The notes beneath the pieces are model-generated. The model was not told where the DNA came from and did not search any database. It worked only from the letters and a program-made list of their open reading frames with translations. DNA of 64,000 bases from Ketobacter sp963922875 (GTDB lineage: Bacteria; Pseudomonadota; Gammaproteobacteria; Pseudomonadales; Ketobacteraceae), in the NCBI GenBank assembly GCA_963922875.1, contig CAWUJH010000006.1, positions 1-64,000 on the forward strand, in the 5' to 3' direction. The position numbers and the translations under genes are program-made. How positions within the stretch are numbered: the stretch's first letter is position 1; each line of letters opens with the position of its first letter. Positions 52,776 through 61,828 of this stretch are shown here, piece after piece.

Positions 52776-53050
52776 ATAAACATCCCTTTATTCTTTTTAT
52801 GAATGAGTAAACACATTAGTTCGACTGTATCACGAACCAGCGAGCAGGGGGTTCAAGATTTTATGTATCTAGTATTTGTTAAGCATTCATTGAATTACTG
52901 GATTAATCAGGATTTATAGACTAATTACTAACAGTGCCTGTACTGGTTAAGTAGTTGGTTCAAAGTCATTCTGGCTGAAAAAAATTAGCAAGGATTATGG
53001 GCTGGCATCCATAAACATCGCTTTTCCATCGACGCAAGGAGCAAAGAACA

Positions 53051-54541
53051 ATGAAAAAAGTGTTTACGCTGTGCACGTTATCAGCGCTATTGAGTTGTAC
53101 CACCGTGGCTGAGCATTCTGCTACTAGCCCGCAAACTTCTCCAAGCCTACAAGAAGTCAGTAACAAAGCACCCTTTGTTACCGTGGCGGCAGAAGAATCT
53201 TTTAGTGCACTTGCAAACATTCACCCATTTCTAAATTCTTCATTACCTCAGCCCCCTATGTATGATGGTGGCTTCTTTCAGCTGAATCATAATTATCCCG
53301 ACCAATATCCGCCTAAAACAGGGCTCTTTCCCTGGGAGAAAGTGACGCAAGCAAGTCGTATTACTCAGCAAAATGCGCTGGATTATGTGTTGGCCCTGAA
53401 AGACTACGTGGCCAAAGATATGCAAGGGATACTCTACGATAAACAGCATCCCAATAATGACGACTGGTATCAATCCATTTGGTTAGGCACTGAACGGGAA
53501 CCGATTCATGGAATGTATGTTGGGTCTGGGTTTCCTGCTGAAACGCTCACCGACCAAGAAATAGATCTCACAACCTATGTGTACACGCTATATGACACAC
53601 GGGCGGCTAAAACCTTGGGTAACATTTGGGGTGTTACGCTGGACTCGGCCATGAATCCAGCTCTGACGAAAGACACGACGCAATTTGCTGAGGGCAGTGT
53701 AATTGTGAAGTTTTCTTTCGTGACGCCCTGCGGGTCGGACTGGAAACCCATGGAAGGGGCTGCCGTGTGGCAGATATACGCACCGGTCAACAGCAGTAAT
53801 GGCACGGCACAGTCGCCCACTTCCAAATGCAAAGGGCGGGGAGAAAAAGGCACCAATGAAAATCCTGTGATAACGAACGTCTACTTCATGCAGTTTGATA
53901 TCATTGTGAAAGATAGTTTAGCGGCACCGGATACCGGTTGGGTGTTCTCCACTTTGGTTTATGATAAAGACGCTCCAGGAAAAACTACCTGGGATAAAAT
54001 GATTCCACTGGGCGCTACATGGGGTGGTAATCCCGATGTGGTCAATGTCTCGGCCACGGCATTGACACCACCGGTTTCTGTTAATCCAAAACTCACAGAA
54101 AATTGGATTAACATGAAAACCCCTGAGTACGCTCGATCCACTCTAGGTTGGGATGGGCGCTTGTCTGGACCAAATGATGGTGCGGTGGTTACACCGGCGT
54201 GGGTGAATGACAAATATTATCATAAAGGCATTGCTACTGCGGGATGCTTGGCATGCCACAGTAGTGCGCAATACCCGATGACTTCATTTTTATTACCCAC
54301 TAGCACTTATCCGCCCCAGACTAAACAGGCACCGTTATCGAATGACGCCAGTTCGGCCTCGTTAGTGATGTCTGAACCGGGGGGTAAATTATGGATGCAA
54401 TGGTTCCAGAGTCGCGCTGGTACAGTGCCTATGGGTCCAAAAGATGCCAAGGGTGAATTACCGGTGGCTTTGGATTACGATATGGTTACAGCTTTTAAGG
54501 CAATTCCCATGTGGCAAGCGGCGGTAAATGCTCAGCGCTAA
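53051..54541 (+). CDS. Lipoprotein with a cytochrome c haem site
   Basis: 496 residues. AAGGAG lies before the ATG. Signal with lipobox ALLSC (Cys16). One CxxCH haem motif near residue 400 (GCLACHSSAQYP), placed in the last fifth of the protein. The large N-terminal region is unrecognised, with many aromatic and Pro residues. It is likely an envelope electron carrier or haem enzyme. With the divergent catalase-like gene it may form a peroxide- or lipid-handling pair; that link is inference. Confidence 0.75.
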   Translation: MKKVFTLCTLSALLSCTTVAEHSATSPQTSPSLQEVSNKAPFVTVAAEESFSALANIHPFLNSSLPQPPMYDGGFFQLNHNYPDQYPPKTGLFPWEKVTQASRITQQNALDYVLALKDYVAKDMQGILYDKQHPNNDDWYQSIWLGTEREPIHGMYVGSGFPAETLTDQEIDLTTYVYTLYDTRAAKTLGNIWGVTLDSAMNPALTKDTTQFAEGSVIVKFSFVTPCGSDWKPMEGAAVWQIYAPVNSSNGTAQSPTSKCKGRGEKGTNENPVITNVYFMQFDIIVKDSLAAPDTGWVFSTLVYDKDAPGKTTWDKMIPLGATWGGNPDVVNVSATALTPPVSVNPKLTENWINMKTPEYARSTLGWDGRLSGPNDGAVVTPAWVNDKYYHKGIATAGCLACHSSAQYPMTSFLLPTSTYPPQTKQAPLSNDASSASLVMSEPGGKLWMQWFQSRAGTVPMGPKDAKGELPVALDYDMVTAFKAIPMWQAAVNAQR

Positions 54542-54703
54542 TAGCCGCTCCAAATAGCATATATTTAAGATGGAAAAGATTGTGGCGGTTTACGTTGTAA
54601 AAAACCGCCCAATCGCGGTACTGTAAGCTTCCTTGTGACGAAATAACTAAACGTACCCGATTTGTCACAGATTCTCCAAATTCGTTGTATTAGGAGTGGT
54701 CGT

Positions 54704-55486
54704 ATGTGGTTGCGCACAAGTTGTGAACTGTCTTTTGATATTGAAATTCCCACGCCTTTTATTTTGATGTTGCGCCCTCGTAGCGGTGCCCAGCAATGGA
54801 TCGCCCGCGAAGAATACCGGCTTCACCCCGTTGTTTCAGCTGTGGAATTAACCGATGGGTACGGCAATCTTTGTCAGCGCTTAACGGCTCCAGCGGGTAC
54901 CTTTACGATTTTCACAGCGGCAGATATATTGACCGCAGACGTGGTGGATCAGGCTCCCGGTGCACATTTCGTGGAAATTGAACAGCTACCGGATTCGGTG
55001 TTGAGTTATTTATTGCCCAGTCGCTATTGCGAATCTGACCGGTTTTATCAGATGGCTACCTCCATTACAGCGGGGCAACTGCTGGGTTACGATCAGGTAA
55101 AAGCTATTGAGAGCTGGTTACGAACCAACATACAGTATCTGCCTGGCAGTAGTACGGTTCCAGTTTCAGCCGTTGAAGTGAATGCTCAACAGTCCGGGGT
55201 TTGTCGGGATTTATCTCATCTTGGTATTGCCCTGTGTCGCAGCTTAAGTATTCCTGCCCGGATGGTGGTGGGGTACCTGTATGGCTTACAGCCCATGGAT
55301 CTTCATGCCTGGTTTGAAGCCTATGTGGGTGGTCGTTGGTACACTTTCGATGCGACTCAACAACAGTTAAAGGCCGGTTATGTGGCCATAGGTTATGGGC
55401 GCGATGCGGCGGATGTAGCCATCTATAACCAATACGGCCCCTCGGTTTTCCCGATCAGGCAGGATGTCCAGGTACAGTTGATTTAG
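54704..55486 (+). CDS. Transglutaminase-like cysteine protease family protein
   Basis: 260 residues from the ATG at 54704, with AGGAG upstream; a longer frame to 54662 has no ribosome site. The catalytic triad is visible: Cys in QQSGVCRDLSHLGIALCR, His in DLHAWFEAYV and Asp in WYTFDATQQ. The N-terminal ~90 residues form the usual beta-domain of bacterial members. No signal peptide is seen, so it is cytoplasmic. The substrate is unknown. Confidence 0.92.
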   Translation: MWLRTSCELSFDIEIPTPFILMLRPRSGAQQWIAREEYRLHPVVSAVELTDGYGNLCQRLTAPAGTFTIFTAADILTADVVDQAPGAHFVEIEQLPDSVLSYLLPSRYCESDRFYQMATSITAGQLLGYDQVKAIESWLRTNIQYLPGSSTVPVSAVEVNAQQSGVCRDLSHLGIALCRSLSIPARMVVGYLYGLQPMDLHAWFEAYVGGRWYTFDATQQQLKAGYVAIGYGRDAADVAIYNQYGPSVFPIRQDVQVQLI

Positions 55487-55657
55487 GCATCTAGGCGATT
55501 ATCACAAAATTTTGGTTTGAATCTTGCTCTCCATCAATAGAAGCGCAGAAAACCGGACGTTTTCGTAGTTAAATTGTTCCCTAAGCAACAATTTTAAAAG
55601 CGAGCGTTCGGTTTCCTTCAATTACTAATCTTGGAATGTGATAGAGGAGCCTAACTC
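55487..55657. repeat. Nested inverted repeat in intergenic DNA
   Basis: AAACCG (55550-55555) pairs with CGGTTT (55609-55614), while inside it AAATTGTT (55571-55578) pairs exactly with AACAATTT (55587-55594). The arms give a ~65-base nested hairpin just before the small gene at 55658. It might be a structured leader, a terminator of the transglutaminase gene, or a small mobile-element relic. Confidence 0.45.
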
Positions 55658-55864
55658 ATGGCCGAATTTTTTATAGAAACAGCCCCCCAAACTAGCGGTA
55701 CCCATTTGATTCATTTCTCTACCTGTCACGCTCTGCCACAGCAGGATCAATTGCGTTACTTAGGTTCAATTGCGGCCTATGACAGCGCCTTTGTGGAAGG
55801 TAAGAAAATATACAATGAGGTGAATGCTTGCACAGAATGCGCGGCCAAGTATGCAACGGCTTAG
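55658..55864 (+). CDS. Small conserved-looking protein with Cys/His pairs
   Basis: 68 residues, GAGGAG before the ATG. It contains STCHALP and NACTECAAKY, a possible metal site of Cys/His residues. No signal peptide. The family is not recognised. It lies 24 bases before the thiopurine methyltransferase gene and could be co-transcribed. Confidence 0.7.
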   Translation: MAEFFIETAPQTSGTHLIHFSTCHALPQQDQLRYLGSIAAYDSAFVEGKKIYNEVNACTECAAKYATA

Positions 55865-55888
55865 GGTGTCAGCGTTTTAACGCTAGTT

Positions 55889-56551
55889 ATGGCATTAGAT
55901 ACCGATCGTGATAAGCAACGTTGGCTGCAGCTTTGGCGTGATGAAGATACTGAATTCCATCAATTTAATGTGAGTCCATTATTGCAACGTTTCTGGAGCA
56001 GCCTTTTGCTTAAGCGCGGGAGCCGAGTACTGGTGCCATTGTGCGGCAAGAGCCTCGATATGTTGTGGCTCGCAAAACAAGGTTACCAGGTGGTGGGTAT
56101 TGAGCTTAGCCCCATCGCGGTTAAGGCGTTCTTCAAAGAAGCCAACCTAAAACCTCGCAAACAACGTATGGGTAATTTCGTCCGCTGGCAGAGTGGTTCA
56201 ATTAGCATATGGTGTGGTGACTATTTTGGCCTGTCGACAGAGGCTATAGGACATATTGATATGGTGTTTGACCGAGCGTCACTCACGGCCTTACCGGAAG
56301 ATTTAAGGGCGGCCTACATTCAGAAGATGTGTTATTTAACCTCAGAAGATATCGAAGTGTTTCTACTGACGGTTGAAGATGTCGACAATGACTCCTGTCA
56401 GTCGCAACAAGCCGTGGATCTGGAATTGACGGCGCTGTATGGCCGTCAATTCCAGATCCAGCTGGTTTGTACCGAACTGCAATTTGCCACGCCTGAGCAG
56501 ACATTCAAAACTTTTCACAAAGCCTATCGCTTAAGTGCTCATCCTGCTTGA
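55889..56551 (+). CDS. tpm: Thiopurine S-methyltransferase
   Basis: 220 residues. SAM site VLVPLCGKSLDMLWLAKQGY, then VVGIELSPIAVKAFF and WCGDYFGLSTEAI; the N-terminal FHQFNVSPLLQRFW is family-specific. Bacterial Tpm methylates tellurite, selenite and thiopurines. Length is normal. The convergent PF10118 gene ends 11 bases away. Confidence 0.95.
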   Translation: MALDTDRDKQRWLQLWRDEDTEFHQFNVSPLLQRFWSSLLLKRGSRVLVPLCGKSLDMLWLAKQGYQVVGIELSPIAVKAFFKEANLKPRKQRMGNFVRWQSGSISIWCGDYFGLSTEAIGHIDMVFDRASLTALPEDLRAAYIQKMCYLTSEDIEVFLLTVEDVDNDSCQSQQAVDLELTALYGRQFQIQLVCTELQFATPEQTFKTFHKAYRLSAHPA

Positions 56552-56562
56552 GTCAGGTTCTT

Positions 56563-57426
56563 TTAAGCCCACTCACCGAGCCATTTTTTCTTGGCCTTTT
56601 CAACCAGTTGGCTAGGATTGTAATTCCATGGATGAAATTTTGGGCTGTAATAGCTGAAGTAATGAGGTAACAGTTTGCGCAACACCCCGGGTTTTCCCAC
56701 CATATAATTCAGTGTGTCACCCCATAGTTTTAGATCGCCCAGTTTACCTTCGTCTTTCATCAGTTTGGCCACATGAATGGTGGTAAATAGTGGAAACAGG
56801 ATACTGACCATCATCATTTCTGTCAGGCGCACAAATTCACTGCCGCCAACGGATTTGTACACGTCAAAAGCTACTGCTTTATGCTCCGATTCTTCTATGG
56901 CATGCCAGGCCCATAGGGGCGCAATGCGCGGGTCCATTTCTTCTAAAATATCATACTTTAAAATTAACTCTTCGGCCATTAACGCCGTAAAATGCTCCAC
57001 CGCTACGGTGTGGGCCAACTGCCTTTCATGACTGAAATTTTTGCGAAAGTAGTCCATCAGATTTTGAACTTCACGTTCAAAGCGGGCGATCCTGATCCCA
57101 CGTTTTTCCAGAAAACTGTTCAATATGTTATGTTCTTTCGAATGGTGAGCTTCTTGGCCGATAAATGCGCGTACGGCTTTTTTCAGTTCTGGGTCATGAA
57201 TCTGATCTTTGTAGTTGCGTACAGAATCAATAAAGAATTTCTCTCCAGGAGGAAAGGTCGCCGACATGGCGGACAGAAGTAAGGTTTTAACAGCATGATT
57301 GCCCCACCAATAACGAGGGATATCATCAGCGAGATTAAATTCGGGTTGGCGAACCTTGGGAATCGGATGATCCGCTGACTTAGTTGTTAGTATTTGTTTT
57401 TCTCGGATGGCTGCTGGAGCATTCAT
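56563..57426 (-). CDS. PF10118 metal-dependent hydrolase family protein
   Basis: 287 residues, a helical di-iron-like protein. Metal-type repeats: FIGQEAHHSKEHN, HFTALMAEELI and WHAIEESEHKAVAFDVY. The family is annotated as metal-dependent hydrolase without a proven reaction; it is frequent in marine and lipid-using gammaproteobacteria. It diverges from an AraC regulator that may control it. Confidence 0.9.
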   Translation of the reverse strand: MNAPAAIREKQILTTKSADHPIPKVRQPEFNLADDIPRYWWGNHAVKTLLLSAMSATFPPGEKFFIDSVRNYKDQIHDPELKKAVRAFIGQEAHHSKEHNILNSFLEKRGIRIARFEREVQNLMDYFRKNFSHERQLAHTVAVEHFTALMAEELILKYDILEEMDPRIAPLWAWHAIEESEHKAVAFDVYKSVGGSEFVRLTEMMMVSILFPLFTTIHVAKLMKDEGKLGDLKLWGDTLNYMVGKPGVLRKLLPHYFSYYSPKFHPWNYNPSQLVEKAKKKWLGEWA

Positions 57427-57467
57427 GGAACGATTCCTCTATTGTGCAGGGATGGCCGGTACAGTGT

Positions 57468-57480
57468 TAGTACAATACTA
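57468..57480. promoter_or_regulatory. Inverted repeat in the AraC/PF10118 divergent promoter
   Basis: TAGTA and TACTA arms with a 3-base spacer lie between the two divergent genes. It may be an operator; the evidence is only the symmetry and position. Confidence 0.2.
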
Positions 57481-57522
57481 GAAGAAATAGAGAATTTGTG
57501 AGATGCTCCAAGGACAATATAG

Positions 57523-58596
57523 TTGTCATTGGTGGCCAAATTGCCTCAGGTTGACCCTTTAACTTCATTTACTTCTTTGCCAGCGTGGGCGTATCAGGAT
57601 ACTCAACCTGTCACTTACTCCAGAGCTTTAGCTGCTATGGCGCAAGATTTGGGTGTACCACTGACCCAACTTTTAGATCATGCCGGTTTATCCAGACAAA
57701 TTTTGGATGATCCTGCGGGCCGGCTGTGTTTGGTGGATGGATTGCGGATTATTGGCTCGGCCCTAGCGCTAACTGGAGATCATTTGCTGGGGTTTAAAAC
57801 GGGTCTGCAGATGCCGGTGACGGCCCACGGAAGTTTAGGTTATGCGTTGATGTGTGCACCCACTGCACGCACGGCTATTGGGTTACTAAGTGAGTATTGG
57901 CAGTTGCGGGGGCGAGGGATATTGTTAAACATTGTGGGGCCTGATCAGCGTTTGTTGTTCGAGTTGATACCGGAGCTTCCGTTGCCCGAGGGAATACGGG
58001 ATATCATGGTTAGCTCCATGTTGGCCAGTGTTTATCATTCAATTCAGTTTATTTTACCTGTGCACGAGTTTAGTCTTGAAATATGGTTGCAAAGCCAGGA
58101 GCCCCCAAGGTTTGAGACGGTTGCTTCTGCATTGCCGGAAGTAAAGTTTTCCATGCCATGCGCTGGGATACTTTTGGCGGGTGATCCCTGTTGGCTCGAT
58201 CGTGCTTTGCCTACATCCAACCCCGAAGCTTATGCCCATGCCTCTGCTCAATGCGAACGAGAGGGCGCATTGGTCGCCGCAGGAGACGATGTGTTACGGC
58301 AAATGAGAGCGGCCTTGGTATTAGGTATTGAAGGCTACCCAACGCCGGAAATATTGGCGACCGAATTACATATGACACCACGAACCTTGCGCAGACGCTT
58401 GGCGGAACATGGGTATAACTACAAGCAGTTATTGGAAGAGTCTCGTTGCCGAGACAGTTGTCAATTGTTGCTAAATTCTACGCTGGATATTGCTCAGATT
58501 GGAGAGCGACTGGGTTACACTGATCCAGCTAATTTCACCCGCGCATTTAAACGTTGGACTGGAGTGACTCCCAGCCAATGGCGCGAGCGCTTTTAG
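57523..58596 (+). CDS. AraC family transcriptional regulator
   Basis: 357 residues from a TTG that has AAGGA 8 bases upstream; a GTG three codons later is possible. An N-terminal arabinose-binding-like domain (Arabinose_bd type, ~30-210) precedes the double helix-turn-helix at ~265-350: TPEILATELHMTPRTLRRRL and IGERLGYTDPANFTRAFKRW. This class often controls lipid or alkane metabolism. It is divergent from the PF10118 gene. Confidence 0.93.
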   Translation: MSLVAKLPQVDPLTSFTSLPAWAYQDTQPVTYSRALAAMAQDLGVPLTQLLDHAGLSRQILDDPAGRLCLVDGLRIIGSALALTGDHLLGFKTGLQMPVTAHGSLGYALMCAPTARTAIGLLSEYWQLRGRGILLNIVGPDQRLLFELIPELPLPEGIRDIMVSSMLASVYHSIQFILPVHEFSLEIWLQSQEPPRFETVASALPEVKFSMPCAGILLAGDPCWLDRALPTSNPEAYAHASAQCEREGALVAAGDDVLRQMRAALVLGIEGYPTPEILATELHMTPRTLRRRLAEHGYNYKQLLEESRCRDSCQLLLNSTLDIAQIGERLGYTDPANFTRAFKRWTGVTPSQWRERF

Positions 58597-58676
58597 TCTA
58601 ACGGACTTCTTGATGTTGCTCTGTTGTAAAATTCACTTGGCGGATTTACCATCAGCTCATTAGTTTCCGGTGCGGA

Positions 58677-59186
58677 TTGATGATGTCTAACAGCCTTACT
58701 GTTTGTGCCAAACTAGGTCCGGTTTTCAGCGCCTTTATTCAACAGGGTGTTTCAGTTTCTGTTGCGTCAAGAGATCGGCGCCATGTTCCTTCCGTGGGGC
58801 GGGGCATGGCTTGCCGGATTACGCCTGATGGCGCTCGGATTGAAGTGGCGTTATTAGCCTCGCAAAATGCCCAGCTACTCCAAGACATTACCAATCACGG
58901 AGTTGTTGCGGTGGCTTTTTCTCAACCTACCAGCCACAAGACTCTGCAAATCAAGGGTGTGGATGCCCACTGGTGTTCGGCGACGGCACAAGATCTTTCA
59001 TACCTGGAGCAACAGAAATTCAATTTTGGCGAAGAAATCCGAGCATTAGGATTCTCCGAAAGTTTTATTGAGAGACTGTTCCACCAACCGCTGCTGGATG
59101 TGCGTTGGATTCGCTTTACGCCGGCAGAAGTTTATGGGCAAACCCCAGGGCCCTGCGCCGGGGAGCGTCTGGACGTAACCCCATGA
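58677..59186 (+). CDS. Pyridoxamine-5'-phosphate-oxidase-like flavin-binding protein
   Basis: 169 residues. The split-barrel FMN fold is suggested by VASRDRRHVPSVGRGMACRI, then VALLASQNAQLLQDITNHG and ALAFSQPTSH-type VVAVAFSQPTSHKTLQIKG. It ends in ATGA overlap with the next gene. Such PPOX relatives may use FMN, haem or F420; the cofactor cannot be told. Confidence 0.85.
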   Translation: MMMSNSLTVCAKLGPVFSAFIQQGVSVSVASRDRRHVPSVGRGMACRITPDGARIEVALLASQNAQLLQDITNHGVVAVAFSQPTSHKTLQIKGVDAHWCSATAQDLSYLEQQKFNFGEEIRALGFSESFIERLFHQPLLDVRWIRFTPAEVYGQTPGPCAGERLDVTP

Positions 59187-60520
59187 ACCTGCCTTTGGAT
59201 AGTATTCGTCGCAGTCTGGAGGGAGTGATTCCCGGAGTGGTGGCAACCTGCGATAAAGACGGTATGCCCAATGTTACCTACGTATCCCAGATCCACTATA
59301 TAGATCGAAATCACGTGGCCTTATCATTTCAGTTCTTCAACAAAACCCGTGACAATATGCTGCAAAACCCTCAGCTTACCGCTTATTTGATTGATCCGGT
59401 CACCACCGCCCGCTATCGTCTTGCCCTCTTGTATTTGCGCACTGAAACCGCAGGTCCCCTGTTCCAAATAATGAAAGCCAAATTGGCGGGTATCGCTTCA
59501 CACACAGGTATGAGTGGAATCTTCGCCTTGCGGGGCGCGGATATCTGTCGGGTTTTAGAGGTTGAGGCAGTGCCTGGGGAAGTGGGTGAACCGCCACGAC
59601 AAGAATTCAATTGGTTGTCCGCTTTACGCTCGATGAATGAACGGTTGCAGCGTCAATGGGAAATGGCCGCAGTGTTTGAAGAATTAATGGCGGGCATGAA
59701 GGACACCCTGGGAATTCCGTATACCCTGTTGCTTATGGCGGACAATGCTGAATCCAAACTTTATACGGTGGCCAGCAGTGGTTATCCCAACTCTGGCGTG
59801 GGTTCTGAAATTCCTTACGGTTGCGGCGTTATCGGCGTTGCTGCTCAATTTAAAACGCCGATTAGAATTACTCATATGGCGGCGGAGTATGGCTATGGCC
59901 GGGCAGTAAGAGACACCATAGCCAGTTCCGAATTGTTGGAAACGGAGATTCCTTTTCCTGGATTAGAAGCCCCAAGCAGTCAGGTTGCTGTGCCGCTCTG
60001 CAATGGAGATCGTCTGCTAGCGGTGCTGTATGTGGAAAGCGAGCAGGATTTGTATTTCGATTACGATGACGAAGACGGCTTGCTTCTGTTGGCTCAACAA
60101 GCCGCCCATGCCTTGATTCGGGTGCAACAAAATTCGGACGTTGAACCCGATCAGCACGCGGTCACTGAGCTGCCGAGCAGTAACGATAAAGCCGATTTGG
60201 TGGTTCGATATTATCCTGCCAATCATAGTATTTTTTTGGCTGAGGAATACTTGATCAAGGGGGTCGCGGGCGCCATTCTGTGGCGGTTATTGAACTGCTA
60301 TCAACAAGACCAGCGTACTGAATTCAGTAATCGAGAATTACGTTTGGACAAACAACTGAACCTGCCTGAAATCGACGATAATCTGGAAGCACGTTTGATT
60401 TTGTTGCAACGGCGTCTGGCTGAAAAAAGCCAGACGCTGGCGCTGGTTAAAACCGGGCGGGGGCGATTTACATTGGTTGTGCAGCAGCCGATCCGCTTGC
60501 TGATGCAGGAGTCCGCGTAA
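59183..60520 (+). CDS. PPOX-GAF-winged-helix fusion protein
   Basis: 445 residues from the ATG at 59183, overlapping the previous stop as ATGA; the longer frame upstream is inside that gene. Residues ~1-125 are PPOX-like (PGVVATCDKDGMPNVTYVSQ). A GAF domain lies at ~165-330 (LGIPYTLLLMADNAESKLYT; QVAVPLCNGDRLLAVLYVES). The C-terminal ~100 residues look like an OmpR-type winged helix (FSNRELRLDKQLNLP, NLEARLILLQRRLAEK, VKTGRGRFTLVV). The fusion suggests a ligand-sensing DNA-binding protein coupled to flavin chemistry. Confidence 0.85.
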   Translation: MNLPLDSIRRSLEGVIPGVVATCDKDGMPNVTYVSQIHYIDRNHVALSFQFFNKTRDNMLQNPQLTAYLIDPVTTARYRLALLYLRTETAGPLFQIMKAKLAGIASHTGMSGIFALRGADICRVLEVEAVPGEVGEPPRQEFNWLSALRSMNERLQRQWEMAAVFEELMAGMKDTLGIPYTLLLMADNAESKLYTVASSGYPNSGVGSEIPYGCGVIGVAAQFKTPIRITHMAAEYGYGRAVRDTIASSELLETEIPFPGLEAPSSQVAVPLCNGDRLLAVLYVESEQDLYFDYDDEDGLLLLAQQAAHALIRVQQNSDVEPDQHAVTELPSSNDKADLVVRYYPANHSIFLAEEYLIKGVAGAILWRLLNCYQQDQRTEFSNRELRLDKQLNLPEIDDNLEARLILLQRRLAEKSQTLALVKTGRGRFTLVVQQPIRLLMQESA

Positions 60521-60548
60521 CACGCGCGGCAAAAGCGTGCTGATGAGA

Positions 60549-61217
60549 TTATCCCGCCAATGCCAGTTCCAACTTCTGCCAGTCTGTAGCAGGCAAACAT
60601 TCCCGTGCCAAATCCAACACGCCTGCAAACACTTCGGCTGGTGCCTGGGATTGCATTCCGCTCAATAGTTGCCGCCGCTCATGATGGTTCATTGCAGGAA
60701 GCATCCATAGCATGGACTGTTGATTGTCTTTTGGAGGTAAGGATTGGATCAGCGCGTGCTCAATGGCTAAGATTTCATCATCACTATAATGCTCCCACAA
60801 AATGCGATTGTTACCGGTTTCCTCTTCGTCCATGTGGGCCAGATTATCCGCTACAAATAGCGCTAATTTACGGTAGAGTTCCGCTTGTAAGTGAGCGCGG
60901 GATTCACCACTAATCTGAGCTGCAGCCAACGCGAGCATATTGAGTTCGGCAATCATCTCTACATGGGACTGATGATGATAGTACATGGATTCCGCAGAAC
61001 CTGGGCAGCGTGCCTCCATAGCCGGGTGAATAAAGGTATTTTCATGTTCCAGGTGAGCTTGGCAAAACGTCAGCAATTCCCGTAGCTGAGTCATGCCTTC
61101 CGTCAGTTCCTGATCGCAAAAACAGTCTAGCTTACCCACTCGTTGTAGCGTGTCCGTAAGGTAAAAACGCAGGCCTTTGTGGATTAATCGGTAAATGTCA
61201 TAACGTTGGTTGCTCAT
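60549..61217 (-). CDS. Hemerythrin-like protein
   Basis: 222 residues, all helical. Metal-type His/Glu residues are placed as in hemerythrins: HLEHENTFIHPAME, YYHHQSHVEMIAEL and NLAHMDEEETGNNRI. The C-terminal ~70 residues lack such motifs. It may bind di-iron for O2, NO or redox sensing. It is convergent with the GAF gene. Confidence 0.82.
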   Translation of the reverse strand: MSNQRYDIYRLIHKGLRFYLTDTLQRVGKLDCFCDQELTEGMTQLRELLTFCQAHLEHENTFIHPAMEARCPGSAESMYYHHQSHVEMIAELNMLALAAAQISGESRAHLQAELYRKLALFVADNLAHMDEEETGNNRILWEHYSDDEILAIEHALIQSLPPKDNQQSMLWMLPAMNHHERRQLLSGMQSQAPAEVFAGVLDLARECLPATDWQKLELALAG

Positions 61218-61447
61218 ATTATTTGCTCCTGATTAGATGATTTGAGACAGTCTATGTCAGGGCTGATTGGGTGGTTGCTAAATGTTGCCTAAGCAAATCC
61301 TAAATTTTTCTTAAAATACCATGCGGTCTAATGGCGATAGGTGTTTAGTCGTGACCTAGTCACGGGAACCCCGTTGCTCTAAACTGCTCTGTGGTTATAT
61401 CCGGCATAAAAATAGCCGTAGGTGCCTTTTAAAACAGGAGTATTACC

Positions 61448-61807
61448 GTGCCAAACCACGAGAAAATAGATTACGTAGAATTCCCTGCGGTAGATTTAGC
61501 GGCCACTAAGCATTTTTTTACGACGGTATTCGAATGGACGTTTGAGGACTATGGTCCAGATTATACGGCGTTTGAAAATCAGGGGTTAAATGGTGGGTTC
61601 TTTCGGTCTGATCGGGCATCCGTTTCGGAAAATGGCGCTGCTCTTATTATTTTTTACAGCGATAACCTGCCATTAACGTTGGCAAAAATCGAGAGCGCTG
61701 GTGGTAAAATCGTGAAGCCTATTTTTAAGTTTCCCGGTGGTCGGCGCTTTCACTTTATCGAACCTAGTGGTAACGAGTTTGCGGTGTGGAGCGCTGACCA
61801 TTCTTGA
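61448..61807 (+). CDS. VOC (glyoxalase-like) family protein
   Basis: 119 residues from a GTG with ACAGGAG upstream. Vicinal-oxygen-chelate pattern: IDYVEFPAVDLAATKHFFTT and HFIEPSGNEFAVWSAD. The metal site is plausible, but which substrate it uses is not visible. Relatives lacking full metal ligands act in antibiotic binding or are of unknown role. Confidence 0.9.
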   Translation: MPNHEKIDYVEFPAVDLAATKHFFTTVFEWTFEDYGPDYTAFENQGLNGGFFRSDRASVSENGAALIIFYSDNLPLTLAKIESAGGKIVKPIFKFPGGRRFHFIEPSGNEFAVWSADHS

Positions 61808-61828
61808 AAACTTAGAACAGTTAAATAG

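Noticed and set aside
55550..55614. Integron attC site
   Set aside because: The inverted repeat lacks the GTTRRRY/RYYYAAC core sites and no integrase or cassette array is nearby.
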